Source: Dasypus novemcinctus (taxonomy: Eukaryota; Chordata; Mammalia; Cingulata; Dasypodidae). Taken from it: a stretch of DNA of 64,000 bases. The stretch lies in contig NC_080675.1 of assembly GCF_030445035.2 (NCBI RefSeq), positions 68,030,544 through 68,094,543 on the forward strand, in the 5' to 3' direction. Each line of letters starts with the position of its first letter. The stretch's first letter is position 1. Made by a program: the position numbers and the translations under genes. Below, one piece after another: positions 24,210-37,366 of this stretch. Below the pieces are notes generated by a model, which saw only the letters and a program-made list of their open reading frames with translations, was not told the DNA's origin and did not search any database.

Positions 24210-24637
24210 TGTTTCAGCTTGCTACACTGCCCAAAGCAGATAGTATGAAATGCATTGGCATTAATAATGGGAATTTATTAGCTTACAAGCTTAAAGTTTT
24301 GAGACAGAGAAAAATGTCCAAATCAAGGCATCATCAGGCAATCCTTTCTTCCTGAAAACTGGCCTCAGGAGATCTTGGAGTCCTTTGGAATATAACAAAG
24401 CACATGGAGGCCTCTGCTGGTCTCTCCGTTCTCTTCTGGGTTTCCTTGCTTTCAGCTTATTGCTTCTGTGGCTTTTCTCGCTCTTTGTCTGAATTACATT
24501 CTCTTATAAAGGAATCCAGTAAGAGAATTAAGACCCTATTCAAAAGATCCTACTTACTATACAGGTTTATACCCACAGGAATAGATTAGCTTTAAGAACA
24601 TGATTTTGGGGGGTACATACAGTTCCAAGCCACCACA
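24210..24637 (-). mobile_element. MaLR-type LTR, complete
   Basis: Complete copy between TGTTTCAG and ...CACCACA. It has a 5 bp target duplication TACTG (24205-24209) / TGCTG (24638-24642), the duplication size typical of ERVL-MaLR. Confidence 0.8.
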
Positions 24638-24888
24638 TGCTGCTATATTATAGAAACAGGGAGGAGCACAGATGGAACTCAGGGGATTCCTAGAAAAGCT
24701 ATATATAGTGTTAAGAAAAACCATGCAGGCAAAACTGACAAGAAATTTTGTTCCTCAGAAATAAAATTCTGGATCACAGTCATTGACAAAGAAACTTGAG
24801 GTTCTTAGGCAAAGGGAATTTGGAATGTATGGTAGAAAAGAAGGTAAATATTATGACTTCATGACTGATTTCAAAAATGCCAACTGTA

Positions 24889-25256
24889 GGGAAACGGACT
24901 TTGGCCCAGTGGTTAGGGCATCTGTCTACCACATGGGAGATCCGCGGTTCAAGCCCTGGGCCTCCTTGACCCATGTGGAGCTGGCCCAAGCGCAGTGCTG
25001 ATGCGCGCAAGGAGTGCCATGCTACACAGGGGTGTCCCCCACATAGGGGAGCCCCACGCGCAAGGAGTGCACCCATAAGGAGAGCCGCCCAGCGCGAAGG
25101 AGGGAGCAGCCTGCCGAGGAATGGCGCGGCCCACACTTCCCATGCCGCTGACAACAGAAGCGGACAAAGAAACAAGACGCAGCAAAAAGACACAGAAAAC
25201 AGACAACCGGGGGAGGGGAAGGGAATTAAATAAATAAAAATAAATCTTTAAAAAAA
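24889..25256 (+). mobile_element. DAS-type SINE, short subfamily
   Basis: Sense copy with duplication AAAATGCCAACTGTAG at 24874-24889 and 25257-25272. It lacks the GAGCTGACACAACAAG segment. Confidence 0.93.
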
Positions 25257-25272
25257 AAAATGCCAACTGTAG

Positions 25273-26219
25273 TATCACCCTTCATTTTCTTTCTTGTGGT
25301 GTTAAATGCATATATATTTTTTATGTTAACCTTGCACCACTGTTTTATTAAGGATGTATTGATGGTGATGAACTCTACAGTTTAGATAAAAATGAAATTC
25401 CAAGGGAGATCTTGACAGCATTAGAGGGAGAATGGGTATCATCCAGAGACCTGTGTTTAGTGCTTGATGCATTAACTTGAAACTTTTTGTTGACTTGTTT
25501 TAGAAAGGGACTTACTACATTTTCAGTTGTAGGAGAAATAGTTCTATTACCTTAGGTGAGAGAAACTCTTTTGAGAAGCATAAGCTTGAAATGTTGAGGA
25601 GTCCAAGAGGTGGACTACAGAAAATATTTGTCACGCTCTTAAAACACAACACAGCACAACCCCTTCTTATGTTGGAGAACCACTTCTCACTACAGATACT
25701 GAAAAAGACTGACAGTCAGGGCATGGGCAAATGACCTAAATTCTGCCAACCAGATTGCACCAATTCCAAGCTCAGTATTGGAAACTAGTGACAAAAAGCC
25801 AGGAACCATATGGACTCCATTCTTGTGAAAGTGGAGGCAGCTACATCCAGTTTCCAGATATAGCTGTGTTTTACTAATTGTAGGCCACGAAAATTAAATT
25901 AAATTAAATTTAGGTAGTAGCCTAGTGTCCTAGGTTGTTTGCCTTGACAGCCCAAGTTGTAGTGTCTATGTTTAATGGTAGTATTAGTGGTGTCTTCATT
26001 GGACCAGCTCTACAGAGAGATTTTAGGAATTGTCCTTGGCTTCATAGTCTCAGCTTGATTCTCTAGTTCTTTAGGAAATTGTATGAGCTACCAAATTAAC
26101 AGGCCTCTTTTTATGCTTAAATCAGCCAAAGTCATCTCTCTCTCAAGTTCAGGACACATCTTTCCATCTATCTATGGCACATTTCTACTTGAATCTTCAC
26201 ACTTCCACCTCTGCCAGGG
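25273..26219. other. Gene-free interval
   Basis: No gene recognised. A short (TTAAA)n run lies at about 25893-25910. Confidence 0.3.
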
Positions 26220-26385
26220 ATTCTTTTCTCAGTTAATGGTATTGCCATCCACTTTGATGATCAAATCAGAAAAACTTGGAGTCATTCTAGTCTTCAAATG
26301 TCCAATAACTTACCAACTCTATCAATTATAACTCATAAGTATTTCTTGAACCTGTCAACCTTTTTGTATCTCTACAGTCACCATC

Positions 26386-27474
26386 TGCATTAATCAGCCA
26401 AAGGTGTGCTGATGCAAAGTATGAGAAATCTATTGGCTTTTATAAAGGGTATTTATTTGGGGTAGAAGTTTACAGTTACAAGGCCCTAAAGAGTCCCACT
26501 CAAGTTACCATACGAGGTACTTTCTCACCAAATATCTGTTGCCCCATGTTGAAGCAAGATGGTTGCCAATATCCACAAGGGTTCAGCCTTCCTCTTTCAT
26601 CTTAAAGCTCCATGGACCCAGCTTCTTCTGATTTCATCTGTAGTCTGGAGGGCTTATTTCTTCCTGGGCACAGCTGTTCTGTTCTCTTCACAAGGTCAGT
26701 TGTAAACTATCAGGCTAATGGATCATCTCTCTTCCTGGGGCCACAGGATCAAAGTAGACAATTTCTCTCCTCTTTCGTGTCTATAGAGCTTTCTCTAGTT
26801 CTCTGTGTATCTTCTTCTTTTTTTTTTAATTAATTAATTTATTTCTCTCCCCTTCCCCACCCTTCCCAGTTGTCTGCTGTGTCCATTCACTGTGTGTTCT
26901 TCTGTGACCGCTTCTATCCTTATCAGTGGCACCAGGAATCTGTGTTTCTTTTTGTTTCATCATCTTGTTGTGTCAGCTCTCTGTGTGTGCAGTGACATTC
27001 TTGGGCAGGCTGCACTTTCTTTTGTGCTGGGCAGCTCTCCTTATGGGGCGCACTCCTTGTGTGTGGGGCTCCCCTATGCAGGGGACACCCCTGCATGGCA
27101 TGGCACTCCTTGCGTGCATCAGCAATGCACATGGGCCAGCTCCACACGGGTCAAGAAGGCCTGGGGTTTGAACCACAGACCTCCTATGTGGTAGGGAGAT
27201 GCCCTACCCATTGGGCCAAGTCTGCTTCCCTATCTTCTTGATTGAGTGTCCAATTATATAGCCCATCAAGGGGTCAGGGACTCAAACCTGCATGCCCTAA
27301 TGACCCTAGCGACATGGTTGAATCAAAGCCCTAACCTTGATTTAATCAAGTAAATGTAAAACCTTTTGAATTTAAATCAATCAAAGGGTATCATGACCAG
27401 AGGAATAGACCAGTTTACAATCATAATCAATATCCCTTTTTTTTAGAATTCATAAATAATATCAAACTGCCGCA
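26386..27474 (-). mobile_element. MaLR-type LTR interrupted by a DAS SINE
   Basis: It runs from TGCATTAATCAGCC to ...AAACTGCCGCA with a 5 bp duplication CCATC (26381-26385) / TCATC (27475-27479). Confidence 0.8.
26819..27228 (-). mobile_element. DAS-type SINE
   Basis: Antisense copy inside the LTR, flanked by TATCTTCTT on both sides. Confidence 0.92.
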
Positions 27475-27829
27475 TCATCTTAGGTTAGGCTACAGACGTT
27501 TTTCTATTGGATTACTAAAACAGCCTCAAGTAATTTCTCTATATTGAGTATTGCACCTTTCCATTCCATTCTCCTGGGTGCCCCCAGACTGATCTGCTTA
27601 AAATCGGCCATGATTTCCTGTAGAAAGTTTTAGGGGTAAACATCCAAATTTTTCGGTCCTCCATTTTGCTTTGCTTGTATCTCATTTCATCTTGAACAAC
27701 TCTACCATTGCTTACTATGATGCAAGCATCTTTGCAGTGTTTCGTTTAGATAAAATTTGTCCGTTTCATCTAAGTTTTCCATCTTGTTGGCATATACTTT
27801 TCAACGTATCCTCTTACAATACTATTTCT

Positions 27830-28170
27830 GTGGTATTGGTGATAGCCCTCTCTCATTTATTATTTTATTTGCATCTTCTCTCTTTTTTCTTTACTAGTCT
27901 AGCTAAGGCTTTATTTTATTCATCTCAAAGAAGCAGCTTTTGGTTTTGTTAATTTTTTCTAGTGTTTTTTCATTCTCAATTTCATTTAATTTGACTCTAA
28001 TCTTTGTTATTACCTTCTTTCTGCTTGCTTTGGGATTAGTTTATTGTTCTTTTTCTAGTTCCTCCATGTGTGCAGGTAGGTCTTTGATTTTACTTTTCTT
28101 CTTTTTTAAATATAGGCATTTGTGGTTATAAATTTCCCTCTTAGGACTGCTTTAGCTGCATCCCATAAGG
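27830..28170 (-). repeat. L1 ORF2 fragment, antisense
   Basis: AAGAAGCAGCTTTTGGTTTT, TTCTGCTTGCTTTGGG, AAATTTCCCTCTTAGGACTG and AGCTGCATCCCATAAG are antisense landmarks of L1 ORF2. No frame is open. Confidence 0.75.
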
Positions 28171-29365
28171 TTTTTTTCCCAGTAAACAGCATTTTATTTT
28201 ATGACATTGTGTTGAAAATATTTATACAAAACTCCCAAACCACTGAAAACATGCCACACAGAGGTAGAGATAGATGGTATTTATATAGAACCATCTATAT
28301 AAATATATAGATGACAGTCACTATGATGGCAGCACAATATTATTCTTATAAAATATACAAACATCCCTAGATAAATAATCCAAGCCCCAAATTACAAATC
28401 ACTGAGCAATGTTTTTCTAGTGTTCAAACTCGACTTTGAAATAAAATAGCCACAACTTAATATTTCAAGTTGAAAAATGACATGGATGCCTATTATATGA
28501 AGTCCATTTCATGGTCTGGGATACCAGCTGATTTTAGTAGCAAGTAGAAAAATCCTAACAAATGCTAATCTTTTGCTGACTGAAAATGTGGCTATTTACT
28601 GATTAATGTTCAGGGAATAGTGAGGAATAACAATTTAAAGCCCCTTTCATACTTGTCAAACTGTAGATATGGCTTTTTTTTTTTTTAGGGAGATACCAGG
28701 GAATGCACCGAAGACTTCATATGTGGGAAACAGGCACTCAATCACTGAGCTATACCTACTCTCCAACGAGAGTTAGTTTTTTCATTTGTTTTATTTTGTT
28801 TTTAGGAAGTACTGGGAATTGAAACTGGGACCTTGTACATGGGAAGCAGGCATTCAACTACTTGAGCTACACTTGCTCCACTTGCCATCGTTTTAATACA
28901 TATCTGTGTTTTCAAAAAAATTATTTTCTCCCACAAACTTGGACTGAATTAACCCAACGAACTGAATTTTAAAACACCATTTTCCCTTATTTACATAAAA
29001 ATGATACTTGTTGGATTTTCTATTCTTTGTATCTAACAATGCTACCTTTGGTAAATTCTGCACGAGAGAGTAACGTTTCTATTTTGAAGGAAGTACTCAG
29101 TGCAGCTCAGTGTTGTTTTTATTCCAAAAGCCCCTATGCTATATCTTTTATTTGTAGTTTAAAGAAAAACAGAAATGGACTTGGTAGATACATTAATGGT
29201 GGATATATGTGCTCTTGGGATTTTGTAGTTAATGTTTAGATTTTTGGTAAAATACATACACTAAACCATACTAATTAAACATTTTCTCAATAGTAAAAGT
29301 ATATACTCTGAAAAACTTGGAATTCACTTATATTGTTGAAAATTTGGGTAGAAACTATCACTGAT
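28171..29365 (-). other. Possible 3'UTR-only retrocopy, minus strand
   Basis: It begins at a T7 run. About 20 bases inside it TTTATTTTAT gives AATAAA on the minus strand, as at the 3' end of a polyadenylated transcript. It cuts off the L1 ORF2 text at 28170. The source transcript was not recognised and the right limit is unknown. A pair of small tRNA-like SINE units lies within at 28676-28884. Confidence 0.3.
28676..28884 (-). mobile_element. Small tRNA-like SINE dimer
   Basis: Two ~90 bp units, both antisense, at 28676-28768 and 28796-28884 with a TTTG-rich linker. Each has a B-box-like and an A-box-like block at tRNA spacing. Confidence 0.75.
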
Positions 29366-29379
29366 CAGAAGTATTCATT

Positions 29380-29855
29380 AGGCAGCGGACTTGGCCCAGT
29401 GGTTAGGGCGTCCGTCTACCACATGGGAGGTCCGTGGTTCAAACCCTGGGCCTCCTTGACCCATGTGGAGCTGGCCCATGTGCAGTGCTGATGCGTGCAA
29501 GGAGTGCCCTGCCACGCAGGGGTGTCCCCCGCATAGGGGAGCTCCACGAGCAAGGAGTGCACCCGTTAAGGAGAGCCGCCCAGTGGAAAAGAAAGTACAG
29601 TCTGCCCAGGAATGGTGCCGCACACACAGAGAGCTGACACAATAAGATGACGCAACAAAAAGAAACACAGATTCCCATGCCACTGACAACAACAGAAGCA
29701 GACAAAGAAGCAGCAGCAAATAGACACAGAGAACAGACAAGGGGGGGGGAAGGGGGCGAAGGGGAGGAAGGGGGCGGAAGGGGGGGAAGGGGGAGGAAGG
29801 GGGGGAAGGGGGGGAAGGGGAGAGAAGTAAATAAATAAATAAATCTTTAAAAAAA
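29380..29855 (+). mobile_element. DAS-type SINE with expanded G-rich tail
   Basis: Sense copy with duplication AAGTATTCAT on both sides. Its usual short G tract has expanded into ~85 bases of GGGGGAAG-like repeats at 29741-29825. Confidence 0.93.
29741..29825 (+). repeat. G-rich minisatellite, potential G-quadruplex
   Basis: More than ten G runs of 4-8 bases separated by GAA/CGAA/GAGGAA. This is internal to the DAS SINE. Confidence 0.85.
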
Positions 29856-29959
29856 AGTATTCATGAAAACAGCTTTAAATTCATACTCTGAATTCTGTTT
29901 TCTCCAGAATAAAAGAAATATCTCCCAAGTATATTACTTCCATAAAGATCCAAATTTTT

Positions 29960-31049
<1,090 letters not shown>

Positions 31050-31062
31050 GATCCAAATTTTT

Positions 31063-31427
31063 ATTGGTGTCAAATGTAAACACCATCTGGGTGGGTTCAT
31101 GTTATGTACTATCATGCAGAACTTCTTTATAAATAGTAAGAAAGACTTCTTACCATCACACCCTCAATAAGAAACTCATTTTAACTCTATATTTGGGGAA
31201 GAAAATTAAAATTACTTAACCATTTATGCACATCTGTTTTTTAAAAAAGATTTATAGTTTCAAATAATATAATCCAATAGACTACCCTCATTTAAAATCA
31301 AATTGAATAAACCACCACCTATCATTTTGCAATCTTAAAGTAGTTAAAGACTTCCAAAACACAGTGGCATGGCTTTACAAATGTCTTTGAGTCATTTATC
31401 AGTCAAATGCTTCGGGGGGTGGGGTGG
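31063..31427. other. Gene-free interval
   Basis: Unique-looking AT-rich DNA that was the insertion site of the GNB4 copy; nothing recognised. Confidence 0.3.
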
Positions 31428-31850
31428 GGAGTGGACTTGGCCCAATGGATAGGGCGTCTGCCTACCACATGGGAGGTCTGCAGTTCAAACCCTGGGCTTC
31501 CTTGACTGGTGTGGAGCTGGCCCATGCGCAGTGCTGATGTGCACAAGGAGTGCCCTGCTACACAGGGGTGTCCCACACGTAGGGGAGCCCCACATGCAAG
31601 AAGTGCACCCCATATGGAGAGCTGCCCAGCGTGAAAGAAAGTGCAGCCTGCCCAAGAATGGCGCCACACACACGGAGAGCTGACACAACAAGATGACGCA
31701 ACAAAAAGAAACACAGATTCCTGATGCCACTGATAAGGATAGAAGCAGTTACAGAAGAACACACAGCGAAAGGACACAGAGAGCAGGCAACCGGGGACGG
31801 GACAGGGAGGGAAATAAATTTAAAAAAATAAATCTTAAAAAAAAAAAGAT
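31428..31850 (+). mobile_element. DAS-type SINE
   Basis: Sense copy starting GGGAGTGGACTTGG, with an (AAAT)-CTT-A(n) end. A clear target duplication was not found. Confidence 0.9.
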
Positions 31851-31896
31851 TCAGGGGGGAGGGTATAGCTCAGTGGTTGAGTGCCTGCTTCCCATG

Positions 31897-32919
31897 TGTA
31901 TTAGTCAGCCAAACGGGTGCTGATGCAAAATATCAGAAATTGGTTGATTTTTATAAAGACTATTTATTCGGGGTAGGAGCTTACAGATACCAGGCCATAA
32001 GCATAAGTTACTCCCCTCACCAAAGTCTATTTTCATGTGTTGGAGCCAGATGGCTGCCCATATCTGCAAGGGTTCAGGCTTCTTGGGTTCCTCCCTTCCA
32101 GGGTCTTGCTTCTCTCTGGGTTCAGGTTTCCTCTCTTCCCAGGGCTTGTTTCTTCCTGGGCTCAGTGTTCCTCTCTTTCAGGGGCTTGCATCTGTTTCCC
32201 CTGTGAGCTTACTTCCAGGAACTCCAGCTTAAAGCTTCAGCATCAAACTCCAACATCAAAACTCCAACATTAAAACCCTCAACTCTGTCCTTTGCCATGC
32301 CTTTTATCTGTGAGTTCCCATCCACCAAGGGTTGGGGTGGGGACTCAATGTCCTAATGACATGGCCCAATCAAAGCCTAAACATAACTATTTTTTTAAAG
32401 ATTTATTTTTTATTATTTCTCTCCCCTTCTCCCCTTCTCCCCCGCCCCGCCCCCCCCGTTGTCTGCTCTCTGTGTCCATTTGCTGTGTGTTCTTCTGTGA
32501 CCGCTTCTATCCTTATCAGTGACACCAGGAATCTGTGTTTCTTTTTGCTGCGTCATCTTGTTGTGTCAGCTCTCTGTGTGTGCGGCACCATTCCTGGGCA
32601 GGCTGCACTTTCTTTTGCGCTGGGCGGCTCTCCTTATGGGGCACACTCCTTGCATGTGGGACTCCCCTACGTGTGGGACACCCCTGCATGGCAGGGCACT
32701 AGTTGCACGCATCAGCACTATGCATGGGCCAGCTCCACATGGGTTGAGGAAGCCCGGGGTTTGAACCGTGGACCTCCCATGTGGTAAGCAGATGCCCTAT
32801 CCATTGGACCAAGTCTGCTTCCCCCCTAATCATAACTTAATCACACCCAGGTAGAGACCAGATTACAAATATAATCCAATATCTATTTTTGGAATTCATA
32901 ACCATATCAAACTGCTACA
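31897..32919 (-). mobile_element. MaLR-type LTR, complete, carrying a DAS SINE
   Basis: TGTATTAG...CTGCTACA ends, with 5 bp duplication CCATG (31892-31896) / CCATT (32920-32924). Confidence 0.85.
32389..32825 (-). mobile_element. DAS-type SINE
   Basis: Antisense copy inside the LTR; flanks CTAAACATAACT / CTAATCATAACT. Confidence 0.92.
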
Positions 32920-32970
32920 CCATTTATGAGGTCCCAGGTTCAATCCCCAGTACCTCCCTAAAGAAAAAAA

Positions 32971-33479
32971 GACTCAGTGTTTGAACCCAAGTTTACTATA
33001 AGAATAACTTCTGTGCTACATCGTAACAATATTAATGTTACTATCTTCATAATTAATGCATTCAACTGTTATTTATATTTTCTTGCTTGGTGCAAGCTAA
33101 ATGTTTTATTCATTTATTGCTGAAAAATTTTAATGTATTTAGTCTGTCTCAAAAACAAAGAGATTGATATGCATTAGGAATTCAAGTATATTTGAAATGC
33201 CAGTTGTTTTGTTTTGTTTTTAGTGTCAGTAGACATGAGAGGCTAAAAGAAAAATCCCTTAAATAGTGTAATATGCTCTTTTTGAACAAGAAGTTAGGAT
33301 AGAATAATACTTCTGTTAAAAATTACCCAGAAAAGAAAGAGCTACCAAACACAATCTTGGTTCAATTTCAAAGATAAGCCACAAGAAATAGCAAAGTTTC
33401 CATATAGTAATATCCTTCTATGCTATGCAAACTGAAAATTAAAAAATTAAAAAAAGGAATCATCACTAAATTCTACCAC
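32971..33479. other. Gene-free AT-rich interval
   Basis: Nothing recognised. Confidence 0.3.
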
Positions 33480-33955
33480 TCCATCAGTTACCTTTGATTT
33501 TGGATAATGCACTGTGTATTGTATTAAATTCTCATATTATACCAAAGTAAATTTTTATTTAAAAGAAACTACAGAAAATTTTTCTGTGATTCCAGGTTCT
33601 GAGGGAAGGGAGAGGGAAAAATAGGTGTAATATGGGAGCATTTTTGGAACACTGGAATTGTCCTGAATGATGTTGCAATGACAGACACAGGCCATAATGT
33701 ATCTTGTCATACTTACAAAATTGCGCAGGAGAGAGTTTAAACTAAAATGTAAAAGATAATTCACACCTAGTGGCAATGCTCAAATATCTCTTCATCATTT
33801 GTAACAAATGTACCATACTAATGAAGGATGTTGTTAATGTGGGAAAGTAGGGGAGGGCTAGGGAGTGGAGCATATGGGAATCTCATACATTTTTATATAA
33901 CATTTATGCAATCTAAGTATCCTTAAAAAATTTTTTTAAGTATTAAAATAGTGTG
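33480..33955 (+). repeat. L1M 3'UTR fragment
   Basis: ACAAATGTACCATACTAATG, GATGTTGTTAATGTGGG and CATATGGGAATCTCATACA are sense landmarks of L1M 3'UTRs; it ends at the junction with the antisense L1 piece. Confidence 0.65.
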
Positions 33956-34359
33956 TTTAACTTCCATATATTTGCGCCTATTCTAGTTCCCTGCTGCTTA
34001 TTAATTTCCAACTTCATTCCATTGTAGTCAGAGAACTTACGTTGTATACTTTCAGTCTTTCTAAATTCTTTGAGACTTCTTTGACCTAGTATTTGGTCTA
34101 CCTAAAGAATGATCCATGTGCACTTGAGAAGAATGTATATCCTGCTGTATTTGGGTGTAATGTTCTGTATATGTCTATTAGGTCTAGTTTCTCCAACATA
34201 TTATTCAAGGTGTCTGTTTCTTTATTAATCCTCTCTAACGGTGATAATAGTGTAATTAAGTTCCCCACTATGACTGTAAAGGCATCTATGTCTCCTGTTA
34301 GTTGCACCATTGTTTCATGTACTTGGGACACCCTGGTTAGGTGCAGAAATATTTATGAT

Positions 34360-34575
34360 TTTTTTTTTTGAGGTTCTGGAACTGGGGATTGAATTTAGGA
34401 CCACATATGTGGGAGGCTGGTGCTCAACCACCAAGGCATGTTGGCTCCCTTGTTTGTTTGCTCATTGTTTGGTCATTGTTTTGCTCATTTGTTTTCTTTA
34501 GGAGGCACTGGGAACTGAACCCAGGACCTCCCATGAAGGATGTGGGTGCTCATATGGTTAAGTCACATCTGCTCC
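34360..34575 (-). mobile_element. Small tRNA-like SINE dimer
   Basis: Antisense units 34360-34449 and 34487-34575 with a TTTG/CTCATTG-rich linker. Confidence 0.8.
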
Positions 34576-34663
34576 TGTTCTTCCTTTTTGATAGATTACC
34601 CCTTTTATTAATATATAGTGTATTTCTTTGTCTCTTACAAGTTTTACATTTAAAGCCTATTTA

Positions 34664-35072
34664 GGGGAAGCAAATTTGGCTCAACTGATAGAGCGTCTGC
34701 CTACCATATGGGAGGACCAGGGTTCAAACTCAGGGCCTCCTGACCCATGTGGTGAGATGGCCCATGCATAGTGCTGATGTGCGCAAGGAGTGCCGTGCCA
34801 TGCAGGGGTGTCCCCGCATAGGAGTGCGCAAGGAGTGTGCACCGCAAGGAGAGCTGCTCTGTGCGAAAAAAGCGCAGACTGTCCAGGAGTGGCGCTGCAT
34901 GCACAGAGAGCTGACACAGCAAGATGATGCAACAAAAAGAGAGATTCCTGGTGCTGCTGACAAGAATGCAAGTGGACACAGAAGAACACACAGCGAATGG
35001 ACACAGAGAGCAGACAATGGGGGAGGGGGGAAGGGGAGAAAAATAAATAAAAAATAAATATTAAACAAAAAA
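34664..35072 (+). mobile_element. DAS-type SINE
   Basis: Sense copy with TATTTAG flanks; the body has a small deletion around the GGGGAGCCCC segment. Confidence 0.9.
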
Positions 35073-35498
35073 GTATATTTAGTATAGTTACTCCTGCCCT
35101 TTTTTGGTTGTTGTTTGCATGTAAAGTAGTTTTCCAACGTGTCACTTGCAACCCTGGGTCTAGGGTGAGTTTCTTGTAGACAGTGTATAGATGGATTCTA
35201 TTTCCGTATCTATTCTGACAATGTGTCTTTTGACTGGAGAGTTTAAACCATTAACATTCAATGTTATTACTGTCAAGGCATTACATACATTAGCCATTTT
35301 TCTTTAGGTTTATATATGTCGTTTTTTTCCTCTTTTCATTCTTTTAATTATTCTTACTAATCGTCCTTCTACACTCTCTTGCAATCCTGTCTCCTGTTTT
35401 TTACCTTTAAGCCTGCAGAACTCTCTTTAGTATTTCTTGAAGGGCAGGACTCTTCTCTCAATTTCCCTTTATCTGTGAATATTTTGAACTCTTCTTCA

Positions 35499-35895
35499 TT
35501 TTTTTTTTAAAGATTTATTTTTTATTTATTTCTCTCCCTCTCCCCCCATTGTCTGCTCTCTGTGGCCATTTGCTGTGTATTCTTCTGTGTCCACTTGCTT
35601 TCTTGTCAGTGGCACTGGGAATGTATGTCTCTTTCTATAGCTTCATCTTGCTGTGTCAGTGCCACACTGGGCAGGCTGTGCTTTATCTATTGGGCAACTC
35701 TCCTTGTAGGGTGCACTCCTTGCATGTGGGGCTCCCCTACACAGGGGACACTGCTGCTCAGCACAGCACTTCTTGTGCGCATCAGCACTGCGCGTGGGCC
35801 ACCTCACCACACAGGTCAGGAGGCCCTGGGTTTGAACTCTGGATCTCCCATGTGGTAGGCGGACGCTCTATCAATTGAACCAAATCCACTTCCCT
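35499..35895 (-). mobile_element. DAS-type SINE
   Basis: Antisense copy; duplication CTCTTCTTCATTTTT at both ends. Confidence 0.92.
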
Positions 35896-36240
35896 CTTCT
35901 TCATTTTTGAATATCAGCTTTGCTGGATATAGAATTCTTGGCCAGAAGTTTTTTTCTTTTATTACCTTAATTATGCCATTCCACTGCCATTTCACCCCCA
36001 TTGTTTTAGATGAGAAGTTAGCACGTGATCTTACTGAGCTTCCCTGGTATGTGATGGATCTCTTTTCCCTTACTGCTTTCAGAATTCTCTCTCTTTTGAC
36101 AATCTGATAAGTATGTGTCTTGGGGTAAGCCTGGTAGGATTTATACTGTTTGGAGTGTGTTGCACTTCCTGGACATGTACAGACATGTCCTTCATAAGAG
36201 GTGGGAAATTTTTGGCCATTATTTCATCCAGCACTCATTT

Positions 36241-36644
36241 TTTTTTTTTAAGATTTATTTATTTCTCTCCCCTTCCCCCCCCATCCCGGTTGTCTGTTCT
36301 CTGTGTCTATTTGCTGCGTCTTCTTTGTCCACTTCTGTTGTCAGCGGCACGGAAATCTGTGTTTCTTTTTGTTGCGTCATCTTGTTGTGTCAGCTCTCCA
36401 TGTGTGCGGCACCATTCCTGGGCAGGCTGCACTTTCTTTTGCTCTGGGCGGCTCTCCATATGGGTGCACTCCTTGCATGAGGGGCTCCCCTACGCGGGGA
36501 CACCCGTGTGGCAGGGCACTCCTTGCGCGCATCACCACTGTGCATGGGCCAGCTCCACATGGGTCAAGGAGGCCCAGGGTTTGAACTGCGGCCCTCCCAA
36601 GTGGTAGACAGATGCCCTAACCACTGGGCCAAGTCTGCCGCCCA
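36241..36644 (-). mobile_element. DAS-type SINE
   Basis: Antisense copy; duplication CATCCAGCACTCATTTT at both ends. Confidence 0.94.
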
Positions 36645-36970
36645 TCATCCAGCACTCATTTTGCCCCCTCTCCCTTCTCTTCTCCTTCTGGGATGCCTAT
36701 AATGCATATGTTTGTGTGTTTCATATTGTCATTCAATGCCCTGGGTCCCTACTAAATTTTTCTATATTTTTTTATCTATCTTATTGTACTATCTGTGAGA
36801 GTTCAGATTTCTACCTTCAACATCACAAGTTCTTTCCTCTGTTTGTTCAAATCTGCTCTTATGTGCTTCCAATATATTTTCATTTTCTTGCATTGTGCCT
36901 TTCATCACCATCAGATGTTATCTTTTTATGTATTTTTATGATTTCTTTTGTATGTTCTCCCATGTCATTT

Positions 36971-37366
36971 TTTTAAAGATTTTCTATTTTTTATTTATTT
37001 CTCTCCCCTTCCTCCCCATTGTTTGCTCTCTCTATCCATTCACTGTGTGTTCTTCTGCATCTACATTATCTAGTGGCACCGGGAAACTGCATCTTTTTTT
37101 TGTTGCATCATCTTGCTGCATCAGCTCTGTGTGTGTGTGGTACCACTCCTGGGTGCCAATCCTAGGTGGCTGTCCTTGTGGGGCACACTCCTTGAGCATG
37201 GGGCACTCCTACGCGGGGTGCCCCTATGTGGCTTGGCACTCCTTTCGCGCAGCAGCACTGTGTGTGAGCCAGCTTACCACACGGGTCAGGAGGCCCTGGG
37301 GATTGAACCCTGGACCCTCCATATGGTAGACAGTTGCTCTATCAGTTGAGCCATGTCCACTTCCCT
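36971..37366 (-). mobile_element. DAS-type SINE, diverged
   Basis: Antisense copy, more diverged from the others in the body, inserted in the L1. Confidence 0.88.

Larger units (their letters stand above)
26220..27660. repeat. L2 fragment split by an LTR
   Basis: 26220-26385 (CTTGGAGTCATTCTAGTCTT, CCAATAACTTACCAACTCT) and 27475-27660 (ATTGGATTACTAAAACAGCC, AGACTGATCTGCTTAAAAT) are consecutive parts of one L2 3' region, separated by the LTR at 26386-27474. Confidence 0.6.
31855..32970 (+). mobile_element. Small tRNA-like SINE split by an LTR
   Basis: The A-box half (GTATAGCTCAGTGGTTGAG to CTTCCCATG) is at 31855-31896 and the B-box half (GAGGTCCCAGGTTCAATCC, then CCTCC-A(n)) at 32920-32970. 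The gap is exactly the LTR. Confidence 0.85.

Noticed and set aside
34664-37366. Regularly spaced repeats that might be a CRISPR-like or tandem array
   Set aside because: They are separate SINE insertions with their own target duplications, in mixed orientations and with irregular spacing.
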